This document shows positions 46,720 through 56,148 of a stretch of DNA of 64,000 bases, piece after piece; position 1 is the first letter of the stretch, and each line of letters starts with the position of its first letter. The notes under the pieces were generated by a model that made no database searches, had not been told where the DNA came from, and was given only the letters and a program-made list of their open reading frames with translations. The translations under genes and the position numbers were made by a program. The stretch is taken from the NCBI RefSeq assembly GCF_006494535.1, contig NZ_VHIQ01000005.1, positions 186,001 through 250,000 of the forward strand, given 5' to 3'. Origin of the DNA: Paucihalobacter ruber. GTDB lineage: Bacteria; Bacteroidota; Bacteroidia; Flavobacteriales; Flavobacteriaceae.

Positions 46720-47484
46720 TTAAATCTTAATTTTTTTAGCTGAAATCTCATCTAACACAGACATTACTATATAAATAGCAATGATGATCGGTATTGCTGC
46801 AAATTGAAAAATTATCAGTGCAACAATACTTAAAGCCAAGAAAATATATCTGCTTGCGTTTTTGGCAAAACCACCCGACGTGAACTTTAGTGAAAATAAT
46901 TTAATTGGTGCGTTAAGTAAATAACAACTAACCAATGTGAGTCCTAATAAAAAATAAGGATTTAAAATAGTGGTGTTCATTAAATCACTGTTTTGAAACT
47001 CTAAAATTAAGGGCAAAGACATAATAAGCAAGGCGTTGGCCGGAGTTGGTAATCCTTTAAAATAGGTTTGTTGGTCTTCGTCTATATTAAATTTAGCCAA
47101 TCTATAGGCCGAGGCCAATGTAATGGCAAAACCGGCAACTGGTATAATTGAACCTTTAAATCCTTTGAAACTAAACATGGCATTCCAGCTATTAGCTTGT
47201 TCAATAATATCAGGTGCGCCAATGGTTAATTCTAATAGTTTAAACATAATAATTCCCGGTACAACGCCACTGGTAACCATATCTGCCAAGGAATCCAGCT
47301 GAACACCTAAATCACTTTTTACGTTTAATATTCTTGCAGCAAATCCGTCAAAAAAGTCGAAAATTATGCCCAGACCAACAAACAAAGCGGCCGCCGGGAA
47401 GTTTGAATTAATTGCAAAAACAATTGCTATACAACCGCTTAAAAGGTTGAGTAAGGTGATGAAGTTTGGAATGTGTTTTTTCAC
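46720..47484 (-). CDS. pssA: CDP-diacylglycerol-serine O-phosphatidyltransferase
   Basis: A 254-residue membrane protein. It carries the CDP-alcohol phosphatidyltransferase motif (FDGFAARIL, then LGVQLDSLADMVTSG) with the Asp metal ligands, in a bundle of about eight helices. The N-terminus IPNFITLLNLLSGCIAIVFA is typical of the PssA type. The enzyme makes phosphatidylserine, precursor of phosphatidylethanolamine, at the inner membrane. It lies tail to tail with lptB and diverges from the PorV-like gene. Confidence 0.92.
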   Translation of the reverse strand: MKKHIPNFITLLNLLSGCIAIVFAINSNFPAAALFVGLGIIFDFFDGFAARILNVKSDLGVQLDSLADMVTSGVVPGIIMFKLLELTIGAPDIIEQANSWNAMFSFKGFKGSIIPVAGFAITLASAYRLAKFNIDEDQQTYFKGLPTPANALLIMSLPLILEFQNSDLMNTTILNPYFLLGLTLVSCYLLNAPIKLFSLKFTSGGFAKNASRYIFLALSIVALIIFQFAAIPIIIAIYIVMSVLDEISAKKIKI

Positions 47485-47609
47485 AAGAGTTAAGTTAGTG
47501 ATGTAAAAATATAAAAGTATTTTCTAAAAACTTCGACATATACAATATAGAGCCGGTTTTTCTGTTTAATAGGTTGAAAAATATGTGCATCTTTGCAAAA
47601 AAATTGTGT

Positions 47610-48680
47610 TTGAAAACTAAATTAGTTTTGGCATTGTATTTTGTCTCTGCCTTGTCAATCGCTCAAACAGCTAGAAAATATTCAAACGAATTTATGAATA
47701 TTGGTGTTGATGCGGCTGCACTTGGTATGAGCAATGCTGTGGTTTCGCACACAAACGATGTGACTTCGGGGTATTGGAATCCTGCCGGATTAGTGCACCT
47801 TGAAGACAACCAATTAGCTTTGATGCATTCCAGCTATTTCGCCAATATAGCTAACTACAATTTTATTGCCTACGCCATGCCAATAGATGACAGATCGGCC
47901 GTTGGTATTTCACTGATTAGGTTTGGCGTGGACGATATTTTAGATACTACACAACTTATAGATGAACAAGGTAATATTAACTACGACAGAATTAATACCT
48001 TTTCTGCTGCAGACTATGGCGTTGTGTTTTCATACGCCAGAAAATTACCCTTAGATGGTTTAAATTACGGAGTTAATGCCAAAGTAATACGCCGAATTAT
48101 TGGCGATTTTGCTACATCCTGGGGATTTGGTCTAGATGTTGGTATTCAGTTTGAGACCAAAAATAACTGGAAATTCGGCTTAATGGCTCGTGATATTACC
48201 ACCACTTTCAATACGTGGACCTTTAACGAAGAGAAGTTTGAAAGTATTAGCGGCGCCATAGAAGGGCAAAATCAAGAACTTCCTGAAACTACCGAAATAA
48301 CCATACCAAAATTACAATTAGGCATGTCTAAAGAATTTATTTTTAACTATGACTATTCTTTACGTGCTGCTTTTGATTTGAATGTGCGCTTTGCACAAAC
48401 CAATGATATTGTATCTACTGACTTCGCTAGTATAAATCCTGCACTTGGTTTTCAGTTTGGTTACACCGATTTGGTGTTTTTACGCGCCGGTCTTGGTAAT
48501 TTTCAAAATGAATTACAAATAGACAATTCTACCGATATGACTTTTCAGCCAAACTTTGGCGTAGGTTTTAAATACAAAGGCATTTCAATAGATTATGCAT
48601 TCACCGATATAGGCGACCAAAGCGCTGCTTTGTACTCTAATGTGTTTTCTCTAAAATTAGATTTCAGTATTTTTAGGTAA
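47610..48680 (+). CDS. PorV/PorQ-family outer-membrane protein
   Basis: From the TTG at 47610 the protein has 356 residues with a clean signal peptide (KTKLVLALYFVSALSIAQ). The mature part starts KYSNEFMNIGVDAAALGMSNAVVSH and shows YWNPAGLVHLEDNQLALMHS, hallmarks of the PorV/PorQ (UPF0164-like) group, then an alternating-strand barrel. PorV-type proteins help T9SS substrates cross or attach at the outer membrane; this family has several paralogues per genome. An in-frame ATG at 47583 lies ahead of a -7-like CATCTTTG (47588-47595), so the TTG is preferred; this start is uncertain. Not the same as PorP/SprF. Confidence 0.82.
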   Translation: MKTKLVLALYFVSALSIAQTARKYSNEFMNIGVDAAALGMSNAVVSHTNDVTSGYWNPAGLVHLEDNQLALMHSSYFANIANYNFIAYAMPIDDRSAVGISLIRFGVDDILDTTQLIDEQGNINYDRINTFSAADYGVVFSYARKLPLDGLNYGVNAKVIRRIIGDFATSWGFGLDVGIQFETKNNWKFGLMARDITTTFNTWTFNEEKFESISGAIEGQNQELPETTEITIPKLQLGMSKEFIFNYDYSLRAAFDLNVRFAQTNDIVSTDFASINPALGFQFGYTDLVFLRAGLGNFQNELQIDNSTDMTFQPNFGVGFKYKGISIDYAFTDIGDQSAALYSNVFSLKLDFSIFR

Positions 48681-48732
48681 GTTGCTCTAAAATGCTCGGT
48701 TCTTGTTATTTTTATACCGAAAAATATTTTAC

Positions 48733-50322
48733 ATGAAGCAATTGGGCTTGGCCTTGTTATCAGGAACTCTTTTGGCAATTAGCTGGCCAACTTATGGTAT
48801 TCCTGTTTTTTTATTTGTGGCGTTTGTGCCACTGTTATTTATCATTTCAAATCTAATTATCCATCATAAAAAGTATAACGGCTGGCGTGTTTTAGGCTGG
48901 TCGTATATTACTTTTTTTATCTGGAATTTTTTTACCACCAATTGGTTGCAGTATGCTGATGTTTTCGGAGCTGCCTTTGCTGTATTGGTCAACTCTTTGT
49001 TAATGAGTTTTGTAATTTTAATTTATTACAAAATTGCCAAGCGTACTACCCGAGCGCGTTCGCTCACCTTTTTGGTGGCGTTATGGCTGTGTTTTGAAAA
49101 GTTACATCTGGGTTGGGAATTTTCTTGGCCTTGGTTAAATCTTGGTAACGCATTTTCAGAAAACACCTCCTGGATTCAATGGTATGAATACACCGGTACT
49201 TTTGGTGGTAGTTTATGGGTATGGTTGGTGAATGTTTTTGTCTTATTACTTATTTCAGATTATAAATCAATAACATCACTCGTTAAGAAAAAATTCGCTA
49301 TTGGTATTAGTTTATTGCTGTTGCTGCCAATTGTAATTTCTTATATTATTTTAAGTAATTATAAAAATCAAGGAAAAACTTTCGAGATCATTGCGCTTCA
49401 ACCCAACATAGATCCCTATAGTGAAAAGTATAACTTAAGTAATGACGCCATAGCCGATTTGCTTCTAAAACTAACCCGGCAAGAACTTACGCCTAATACC
49501 GCTTTAATTTTGGCGCCTGAAACCGTTTTTGCAGATAACGTAAGGCTTAATCAATTTAACAGGTTAGACTTTAAGTTAAAACTAGACACTTTTATTGCCG
49601 ATAATAAACAAGTTAACTTTTTAACCGGTGTATCCTTTATAGAATTTATTTACGATCGTAAAAAAGTAAGTACCAAATCTAACAAACTCAGAGATAACTT
49701 TTGGTACAACGATTTTAACTCTGCTGTTATGCTAACCAATACCCAAACGCCTCAATTGTACCACAAATCAAAATTGGTAGTTGGCGTTGAAGACTTTCCT
49801 TATCAGTCGGTTTTAAAACCGCTTATAGGCGATGCCATGATTGATTTAGGAGGAACTGTGGCTATGAAAACCACACAAAATTATCGTTCTGTATTTAATA
49901 CTAATGACGATAATTTAAAAGTGGGACCAATTATATGCTATGAGTCTGTTTACGGTGAATTTGTTACAGAATATTCGCGAAACGGTGCCAATTTGCTGGC
50001 AATTATCACCAATGATGCCTGGTGGAACAACACCGAAGGTCACCGTCAACATTTAAGTTACGCCAAACTTCGGGCCATTGAAAACAGGCGTTTTGTGGCA
50101 AGAAGCGCCAATACCGGTATTTCAGCAATTATTGATGATACGGGTAAAGTGATTGATGCTTTAGCTTACGAAAAACAAGGTGCTTTGAAAGGTGATATAA
50201 AAACCAACTCAAAACTTACTTTTTACGCTATGGCCGGCGATTATATTGCAAGAATAGCCATGTTTGTTGCGCTTTTTGTTTTCATGATTGTGATGTTTAG
50301 AAAAAAGAGAATGAAACTTTAA
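48733..50322 (+). CDS. lnt: Apolipoprotein N-acyltransferase
   Basis: From the ATG at 48733 there are 529 residues. Several N-terminal membrane helices precede a nitrilase-type domain with the expected catalytic Glu (ILAPETVFAD), Lys (YHKSKLVVGVEDF) and Cys (GPIICYESVYG). Lnt adds the third acyl chain to lipoproteins in the inner membrane; many lipoproteins are encoded in this window. A longer frame to 48703 is unlikely because it includes promoter-like sequence. The PorV-like gene ends about 50 bases upstream. Confidence 0.93.
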   Translation: MKQLGLALLSGTLLAISWPTYGIPVFLFVAFVPLLFIISNLIIHHKKYNGWRVLGWSYITFFIWNFFTTNWLQYADVFGAAFAVLVNSLLMSFVILIYYKIAKRTTRARSLTFLVALWLCFEKLHLGWEFSWPWLNLGNAFSENTSWIQWYEYTGTFGGSLWVWLVNVFVLLLISDYKSITSLVKKKFAIGISLLLLLPIVISYIILSNYKNQGKTFEIIALQPNIDPYSEKYNLSNDAIADLLLKLTRQELTPNTALILAPETVFADNVRLNQFNRLDFKLKLDTFIADNKQVNFLTGVSFIEFIYDRKKVSTKSNKLRDNFWYNDFNSAVMLTNTQTPQLYHKSKLVVGVEDFPYQSVLKPLIGDAMIDLGGTVAMKTTQNYRSVFNTNDDNLKVGPIICYESVYGEFVTEYSRNGANLLAIITNDAWWNNTEGHRQHLSYAKLRAIENRRFVARSANTGISAIIDDTGKVIDALAYEKQGALKGDIKTNSKLTFYAMAGDYIARIAMFVALFVFMIVMFRKKRMKL

Positions 50323-50397
50323 GCATACCTTTTTTACTTTTTATCTAAACATCTTTTAACTCATCTATAAGTTTTTAGGATATTTAATAACTTATTG

Positions 50398-50405
50398 TAA
50401 ATTTG
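50398..50405 (+). promoter_or_regulatory. Promoter -7 element of the sugar transferase gene
   Basis: TAAATTTG matches TAnnTTTG exactly, 37 bases before the ATG at 50443. Confidence 0.5.
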
Positions 50406-50442
50406 GGCATTCGGTAATTAAATCGATTGTGATAGGTTTATT

Positions 50443-51837
50443 ATGCAAGGTAAACAAGGCATCCATTTTGAAGTTTCTGAGCGCAAAATTTTGCTAAGAT
50501 TGGCCGACCTTGTATTTGTAATAATTTTTGTTTACGGCCTTGAATTGTTTTTTCCTTTTACCTATCTCACCATCAACACCGAAAATATAGTACCCATTGT
50601 AGTTTTACTTGTTTATTTTACCATATTCGGAACTGTTTTTGAGCTGTATGATTTGCACAAAGCCAGTAAAATTGATATTAGCTTCAAAAATATTGTTCTA
50701 GCCTCTTCAGTTACGGTGCTTTTTTATTTGTTAACGCCCGTGGTTACGCCATTTTTGCCGGAAAAGCGATTACAGATTATTTACTTTTATCTAGCTATTA
50801 TCGTAGGTGTATTTTTATGGCGTTTAGCTTACACCACGTTAATTCAATCACCAAGATTTTATAAAAAAGTTCTGCTAATTGGAGAAATTTCAAATTTGTC
50901 ACACATATTAAAAGCGCTTCACGATGTAGACCCCAATTATAAGATTATTGGATTTATCAATTCTGAAGACTCTAAAGATGAAGGTATTAGATTTAAGGGC
51001 TTAAAAGAATATCAGGTCACAGATTTAAACTTCATTATTTCAGAAGAAAAAATATCTGAAATTCTCGTGGCAAGTTTTAATTCAGATAATATTTCTACCG
51101 AGTTGTACCACAGTTTGATTAATTTACTCGAGCGCGGTTTTACTATAAGAGAGTTTACGCAGGTTTACGAAGAAATGACCTATCGTGTGCCAATTCAATT
51201 CGTAGGTAAAGATTTTTATAAGTACTTCCCGTTTAGCCGTAGTAACCAAAATAAATTGTATCAATTTTTTAGACGACTCTTTGATATTTTGTTTTCTATT
51301 TTAGGCGTACTGATTGGTTTAATTTTATTACCTCTGGTTTTAATTGGAAATTTAATAGCCAACCGTGGACCGTTGTTTTACACTCAAGAACGCGTTGGTA
51401 AAAACGCCCAACCATTTAATATCATTAAATTGAGAACAATGGTAAAAAATGCTGAACAAAATGGTGCACAATGGGCTCAAAAAAACGACAAAAGAATTAC
51501 GCCATTTGGTAATATTTTAAGACGCTTACGCATAGATGAAATTCCGCAAGTCATCAACGTTTTAAAAGGCGACATGAGCATTATTGGTCCGCGTCCTGAA
51601 CGACCTTATTTTGTAACTGAATTGGCTAAAATAATTCCCTTCTACGAAACAAGACACATTATAAAGCCCGGTTTAACCGGTTGGGCCCAAATTCAACACA
51701 GATACGGTTATTCAGTTGAAGATAGCTTAATCAAACTACAGTACGATTTGTTTTACATTAAACATCGAAGTATTTTCTTAGATATCAATATTATTGTAAA
51801 AACAGTAAGCACAGTACTTTATTATCGCGGTCAATAA
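50443..51837 (+). CDS. Polyprenyl-phosphate sugar-1-phosphate transferase (WbaP/WcaJ-like)
   Basis: A 464-residue membrane protein. Several N-terminal helices (about residues 15-140) are followed by a nucleotide-binding-like middle domain and a C-terminal bacterial sugar transferase domain with a membrane helix (FDILFSILGVLIGLILLPL), FYTQERVGKN, LRRLRIDEIPQVINVLKGDMS and GPRPERP. Such enzymes start exopolysaccharide or O-antigen repeat units by moving a hexose-1-phosphate onto undecaprenyl phosphate at the inner membrane. No other polysaccharide genes adjoin it, so the polymer is unknown. It has its own promoter. Confidence 0.88.
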   Translation: MQGKQGIHFEVSERKILLRLADLVFVIIFVYGLELFFPFTYLTINTENIVPIVVLLVYFTIFGTVFELYDLHKASKIDISFKNIVLASSVTVLFYLLTPVVTPFLPEKRLQIIYFYLAIIVGVFLWRLAYTTLIQSPRFYKKVLLIGEISNLSHILKALHDVDPNYKIIGFINSEDSKDEGIRFKGLKEYQVTDLNFIISEEKISEILVASFNSDNISTELYHSLINLLERGFTIREFTQVYEEMTYRVPIQFVGKDFYKYFPFSRSNQNKLYQFFRRLFDILFSILGVLIGLILLPLVLIGNLIANRGPLFYTQERVGKNAQPFNIIKLRTMVKNAEQNGAQWAQKNDKRITPFGNILRRLRIDEIPQVINVLKGDMSIIGPRPERPYFVTELAKIIPFYETRHIIKPGLTGWAQIQHRYGYSVEDSLIKLQYDLFYIKHRSIFLDINIIVKTVSTVLYYRGQ

Positions 51838-51891
51838 TTTAATTCTACCTTTTTCCTACTGATATTGATAAATTTTTAAAAGAAGGTTGCG

Positions 51892-51899
51892 TATCTTTG
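51892..51899 (+). promoter_or_regulatory. Promoter -7 element of the cytosolic cyclophilin-FKBP gene
   Basis: TATCTTTG matches TAnnTTTG exactly, 25 bases before the ATG at 51925. Confidence 0.6.
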
Positions 51900-51924
51900 C
51901 ACCTGAATTTAAAAAAATGATACC

Positions 51925-52857
51925 ATGAACAACGGTTTGTACGCCAAATTTAATACCAGCAAAGGCACAATTACTGTTAATTTAACGTTTGATAAAACTC
52001 CCGGAACTGTGGGTAATTTTGTAGCTTTAGCCGAAGGCAATATGGAGAATAGCGCTAAACCACAAGGTAAACCTTATTATGACGGACTCAAATTTCATCG
52101 AGTTATTCCTGATTTTATGATTCAAGGCGGCTGTCCGTTAGGCACCGGCACCGGAAATCCTGGCTATAAATTTGACGATGAGTTTCATCCCGATTTAAAG
52201 CATGATGGTCCCGGCGTTTTATCCATGGCAAACGCGGGTCCCGGAACCAATGGAAGTCAGTTTTTTATTACTCATGTTGAAACTCCATGGTTAGATAATA
52301 ATCACACAGTATTTGGGAAGGTGATTGAAGGGCAAGAGGTTGTTGATGCTATTGCACAAGGTGACCAAATTAATACCTTAGAAATTATTCGTGTTGGTGA
52401 CGCTGCCGAAAATTTTAACGCCATAGAGGCCTTCAGAACTTTTGAAGGGGCACGTGAAAAAAGATTAGAAGCTGAGCGTACTGCCATCGCCGCTCAGTTA
52501 GACAAAGTCTCTGCAGGATTTAGTGAAACTAAAAGTGGATTGAGATATCAAATCATTCAAAAAGGTAGCGGTAAACAGCCTCAAAAAGGCAACAAAGTTG
52601 CTGTGCATTACAAAGGTCAGTTAATGGACGGAACCGTATTTGATTCTTCTTACAAGAGAAATCAACCTTTAGAATTTCAAGTTGGAGTAGGACAGGTTAT
52701 TGAAGGTTGGGACGAAGGTATTTTATTACTCAACGAAGGCGATAAAGCACGATTGGTAATTCCAAGTAATTTGGGATATGGAAGTCGTGGAGCAGGTGGT
52801 GTGATTCCCCCAAACGCTAATTTAATATTCGACGTAGAATTGGTTAAAGTAAAGTAA
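51925..52857 (+). CDS. Cytosolic cyclophilin-FKBP dual peptidyl-prolyl isomerase
   Basis: A 310-residue protein without a signal peptide. Residues about 1-165 are a cyclophilin domain ([33 protein letters not shown]). A linker of about 30 residues follows, then a complete FKBP domain (about 205-310: [54 protein letters not shown]). Most active-site residues of both enzymes are present. The cyclophilin-first order has been reported in Flavobacterium and a few others. A related protein with a lipobox lies at 1-1128. Cytoplasmic; probably a general folding helper. A strong terminator follows. Confidence 0.93.
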   Translation: MNNGLYAKFNTSKGTITVNLTFDKTPGTVGNFVALAEGNMENSAKPQGKPYYDGLKFHRVIPDFMIQGGCPLGTGTGNPGYKFDDEFHPDLKHDGPGVLSMANAGPGTNGSQFFITHVETPWLDNNHTVFGKVIEGQEVVDAIAQGDQINTLEIIRVGDAAENFNAIEAFRTFEGAREKRLEAERTAIAAQLDKVSAGFSETKSGLRYQIIQKGSGKQPQKGNKVAVHYKGQLMDGTVFDSSYKRNQPLEFQVGVGQVIEGWDEGILLLNEGDKARLVIPSNLGYGSRGAGGVIPPNANLIFDVELVKVK

Positions 52858-52882
52858 CTTTATAAAAAATATCATAAATAGG

Positions 52883-52910
52883 GTGCCGGCAATTTTGTCG
52901 GCACTTTTTT
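52883..52910 (+). terminator. Terminator after the cyclophilin-FKBP gene
   Basis: GTGCCG and CGGCAC pair across a 10-base loop, followed by six T. Confidence 0.8.
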
Positions 52911-52912
52911 AT

Positions 52913-53002
52913 TTATAGACGCAATTTATAAGTTCTAGAGATGATAACAACATACATCAAACAGGCCAATAAAGCCACAGCATAATAGCCAACAAACACC
53001 AT
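52913..53002 (-). CDS. Possible 29-residue single-helix membrane protein
   Basis: A minus-strand ORF from ATG (53002) to TAA reads MVFVGYYAVALLACLMYVVI followed by ISRTYKLRL. It is one hydrophobic helix with a basic C-terminal tail. The codon pattern and helix look like a real small membrane protein rather than noise, but no promoter or family is certain. The minus strand upstream has a -7-like TATCTTGA. It lies between the terminator of the plus-strand cyclophilin-FKBP gene and the DUF2141 gene, in a gap with no other gene. Not recognised. Confidence 0.4.
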   Translation of the reverse strand: MVFVGYYAVALLACLMYVVIISRTYKLRL

Positions 53003-53144
53003 CTTAAATTTTAATCAAGATAATAAAAAGACTTTAGCTTTAGATTGAAAAAAATACAATTGAGTCGCTAATTTTTACAATTGGGTTGGTTTGGTTTTTG
53101 TACTTTTAAATAATAACACACCTTTGCTTTAAATAATTAATGAT

Positions 53145-53564
53145 ATGAAAAAATTAGCGCTTACAATGACTTTGGCTTTAGTTGTTTTGATTGGATTCTC
53201 GCAAAACGGCGACAGTTTTAATATAACAGTTAAGGTTAATAATATAAAAAACACTACCGGTCAAATAGTTGTTGGTTTATACAACACTCCCGACAGTTTT
53301 TTAGGAACGCCGTATCTGGGTGAAATTTCTAAAATTGAAGGAAAAACAATCACAGTTGATTTTAAAGGTGTCAAAAAAGGTACTTATGCTATTTCACTGT
53401 TTCATGACGAAAACAGTAATACAAAATTAGATACCAATTTTATGGGCATTCCTAAGGAGCGTTTTGCCTGTTCAAACAATGCATCCGGCTTTATGGGACC
53501 GCCAAAATGGGACGACGCCAAATTTGAAGTAGATAAAAATAAAGCGATAGAAATTAGTTTTTAA
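53145..53564 (+). CDS. DUF2141 domain secreted protein
   Basis: A 139-residue protein with a signal peptide (LTMTLALVVLIGFSQN). The mature part has the DUF2141 pattern: GQIVVGLYNTPDSFL, GTYAISLFHDENSNTKLD, FMGIPKERFACSNNA. The family has no proven function; a beta-sandwich envelope protein is likely. It lies 35 bases ahead of the sensor kinase gene on the same strand and may be part of the same operon. Confidence 0.85.
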   Translation: MKKLALTMTLALVVLIGFSQNGDSFNITVKVNNIKNTTGQIVVGLYNTPDSFLGTPYLGEISKIEGKTITVDFKGVKKGTYAISLFHDENSNTKLDTNFMGIPKERFACSNNASGFMGPPKWDDAKFEVDKNKAIEISF

Positions 53565-53599
53565 GCTAGTTAAGAATAAGAAAATAAATATAAAAACCC

Positions 53600-54952
53600 A
53601 TGATTAGATTTTTCAGAACATTGGCAATAGGAATTTTAATCGGATTGGTTATTCTTATCATCGATCAAGGCATTAGGTATTTAAATTCCGGTACTTTTCC
53701 TGAATTTGAAAAGGTGTGGATCTATTTACTTTATTATTTTATCTATTCTGTTCCATTAACCTTGTTAAATGCTTATTACTTTAATTTTTTAAATACCAGA
53801 GTTAATTGGCAGAGGTATCAAAAGTATCGCATTCTTATTGGTTTTATTGGCTCTGTATTTTTAACCATAGTTTGTATATTTTTTATCAGGTTATTTATTG
53901 GAACCGCCATTGAGGGTTTTACCGTTTCAGAATTTATTGAATCAGAGCGCACGATTAACTATGTTCTTTCGCTTATTTTAACCTTAATCTTTTCTCTAAT
54001 ATTTCATGCTATATATTTCTATAAGGAATTACAAAAAAATAAGGTAAAAGAGCAAAAGGTTATTGCAGGAACGGCAAGCGCTAAGTTCGATGCTTTAAAA
54101 AATCAGTTAGATCCTCATTTTTTATTCAACAGTTTAAACGTTTTAACCAGTTTAATTGAAGAAAATCCAGAAAGTGCTACCCAATTTACAACGGCCCTTT
54201 CAAAGGTGTATCGTTATGTTTTAGAGCAGAAAAATAAGGATTTGGTTACAGTTGATGACGAATTAGATTTTGCTCGAACCTACATGCAGTTATTGAAAAT
54301 GCGATTTGAAGACAGTATTATTTTTGAAATACCTGAAAAAGCTTTAAACCCTGAAAGTAAGGTAGTACCGTTATCATTGCAATTGCTCTTAGAAAATGCT
54401 GTGAAGCATAATATCGTTACCAGCGGTAAACCTTTACATATTAAAATATATGAAGAGAACGATGAGTTAGTTATAGAAAATAATATTCAATTGAAACAAG
54501 TGGTTAAAAAGAGTAGCGGCGTTGGTTTAAACAACATTAAACAACGTTATGGTATCTTAACCAAAAGACAAGTTATTATTAATGAGCAATCCGGGAATTT
54601 TAAAGTATCTATTCCTATGCTCACCAAACAAGTAAGTTTTATGGAACATCATTTTTCAAACCAATCAAAATTAGACAATGCCTATTTAAAGGCAAGAAAA
54701 CGCGTGGAAGCTTTAAAGGATTTTTATTATAATCTTATTGCTTATCTCATTGTAATTCCAATCCTTGTGATCATATGGTATAAATTTACACCAAATGTCA
54801 TTCAGTGGTTTTGGTTTCCGATGCTTGGCTGGGGCATAAGTGTTGTATTTCAGGCATATAGTGTATTCGTGTCGCATGGAACTTTTGGAACTAACTGGGA
54901 GCAGCGAAAGATTGAGGAATTTATGAAACAGGAACAAAACAAATTCAATTAA
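53600..54952 (+). CDS. LytS-type sensor histidine kinase with C-terminal 2TM domain
   Basis: A 450-residue membrane protein. Four N-terminal helices (residues about 5-148) precede a His_kinase domain with the phospho-acceptor His173 in LDPHFLFNSLNV, and an ATP-binding domain with the N-box LLLENAVKHN and GVGLNNIKQRYG. About 90 residues at the C-terminus (LDNAYLKARKRVEALKDFYY onward) are a 2TM domain with two further helices and NWEQRKIEEFM. Histidine kinases of this class signal to LytTR regulators. The fused 2TM domain is unusual; a separate 2TM protein is encoded immediately downstream, followed by the LytTR response regulator. Confidence 0.92.
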   Translation: MIRFFRTLAIGILIGLVILIIDQGIRYLNSGTFPEFEKVWIYLLYYFIYSVPLTLLNAYYFNFLNTRVNWQRYQKYRILIGFIGSVFLTIVCIFFIRLFIGTAIEGFTVSEFIESERTINYVLSLILTLIFSLIFHAIYFYKELQKNKVKEQKVIAGTASAKFDALKNQLDPHFLFNSLNVLTSLIEENPESATQFTTALSKVYRYVLEQKNKDLVTVDDELDFARTYMQLLKMRFEDSIIFEIPEKALNPESKVVPLSLQLLLENAVKHNIVTSGKPLHIKIYEENDELVIENNIQLKQVVKKSSGVGLNNIKQRYGILTKRQVIINEQSGNFKVSIPMLTKQVSFMEHHFSNQSKLDNAYLKARKRVEALKDFYYNLIAYLIVIPILVIIWYKFTPNVIQWFWFPMLGWGISVVFQAYSVFVSHGTFGTNWEQRKIEEFMKQEQNKFN

Positions 54953-54970
54953 AAAATTAAATCACAAATT

Positions 54971-55297
54971 ATGGAAACAAATTTTAAAAATTTTGATGCC
55001 GATTTTAATAAAGAAGAAGCATACATTAGAGCTAAGAAAAAAGTTGACAGCATTATTGGTTTTTACTGGCATTTAGCTGTTTTTGTAGTAGTTAATCTCA
55101 TCATTATTATATTAAACGCTTATTATAACAAAAACGGATTTTGGAGTTTTGGTACCTTTTCAACTGCTTTTTTCTGGGGAATCGGACTTTTATTTCACTT
55201 TTTAGGGGTTTTTGGTCCTGATTTTTTATTCGGAAAGAATTGGGAGCAGAAAAAAATTAAAGAGTTTATGGATAAAGATCGTCAAAATTGGCAATAG
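54971..55297 (+). CDS. 2TM domain protein
   Basis: A 108-residue protein with the 2TM domain: AYIRAKKKVDSIIGFYWHLA, two hydrophobic helices (AVFVVVNLIIIILNAYY and FFWGIGLLFHFLGVFG) and the conserved tail GKNWEQKKIKEFM. It closely resembles the C-terminal part of the kinase upstream, so one arose by duplication or fusion from the other. The gene lies 18 bases after the kinase gene and 38 before the LytTR regulator, so it is probably an accessory of that signalling unit. Exact role unknown. Confidence 0.9.
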   Translation: METNFKNFDADFNKEEAYIRAKKKVDSIIGFYWHLAVFVVVNLIIIILNAYYNKNGFWSFGTFSTAFFWGIGLLFHFLGVFGPDFLFGKNWEQKKIKEFMDKDRQNWQ

Positions 55298-55335
55298 ACT
55301 TACTATTAAAGCATTAAATTCCTAATCTTTCCAAA

Positions 55336-56094
55336 ATGAAAACCATCATCATAGAAGACGAAAAACCATCAGCCAGGAGACTGCAAAGAATGTTAGCTAA
55401 AATTGGATTGCAAGTTGACACTATGCTTCATTCAGTAGAAGAAGCCTTAGATTGGTTTCAGAAGAATACACATCCCGATTTAATATTTTTAGATATTCAA
55501 TTAAGTGATGGCTTATCCTTCGAAATTTTTGAAAGCATTGATGTTAAATCGGCTGTGATTTTTACCACTGCTTTTGATGAGTATGCGCTTCAAGCCTTTA
55601 AGCTTAACAGTATAGATTATTTGTTGAAACCCATATCAGAAGCTGAATTGGCACAAGCCGTGAAAAAGTATGAGGAAAGAAATTTTAATAAAAGTACCCT
55701 ACAGTCAATCAACTTTGAAGATATAAAAAAGTTATTGGTAAACCCTGTTGAACGTGCTTATAAACAAAGATTTACAGTAAAAGTTGGACAACATATCAAA
55801 ATTATTAATGTAGATGATATTGAGTGTTTTTTTAGTGAAAACAAAGGAACTTATGCCTATACAATCGACGGGCGCAGTCATTTACTAGACATGTCTCTTG
55901 AAGATTTGGAAAAAGACATCAACAGTACCGTTTTCTTCAGGACCAGTAGAAAATACCTGGTAAATATCAACGCCATTAAGGATATGGTAAGTTATACCAA
56001 TTCAAGACTTCAAATAAAATTAAATCGTTACCCAGAACAGGATATCATTGTCGCCCGAGAGCGAGTTAAAGATTTTAAAGACTGGTTAGAGTAA
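55336..56094 (+). CDS. LytTR-family response regulator
   Basis: A 252-residue protein. The N-terminal receiver domain has the acidic pair ED in IIIEDEKPSA and phospho-acceptor Asp53 in LIFLDIQLSDG, plus the Thr of FTTAFDEYAL and Lys of LLKPISEAE. The C-terminal LytTR DNA-binding domain (about 150-250) contains VDDIECFFSENKGTYAY and FFRTSRKYLVNI. It is the output partner of the kinase at 53600-54952 and probably controls genes from direct-repeat sites, which were not identified here. Confidence 0.95.
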   Translation: MKTIIIEDEKPSARRLQRMLAKIGLQVDTMLHSVEEALDWFQKNTHPDLIFLDIQLSDGLSFEIFESIDVKSAVIFTTAFDEYALQAFKLNSIDYLLKPISEAELAQAVKKYEERNFNKSTLQSINFEDIKKLLVNPVERAYKQRFTVKVGQHIKIINVDDIECFFSENKGTYAYTIDGRSHLLDMSLEDLEKDINSTVFFRTSRKYLVNINAIKDMVSYTNSRLQIKLNRYPEQDIIVARERVKDFKDWLE

Positions 56095-56136
56095 AAAATC
56101 GGATAGTATAAATTTTGATTTTAACCGATATTAAAT

Positions 56137-56144
56137 TATCTTTG
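56137..56144 (+). promoter_or_regulatory. Promoter -7 element of the Fic gene
   Basis: TATCTTTG matches TAnnTTTG exactly and ends 4 bases before the ATG at 56149, so the transcript is probably leaderless. Confidence 0.6.
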
Positions 56145-56148
56145 TGAT

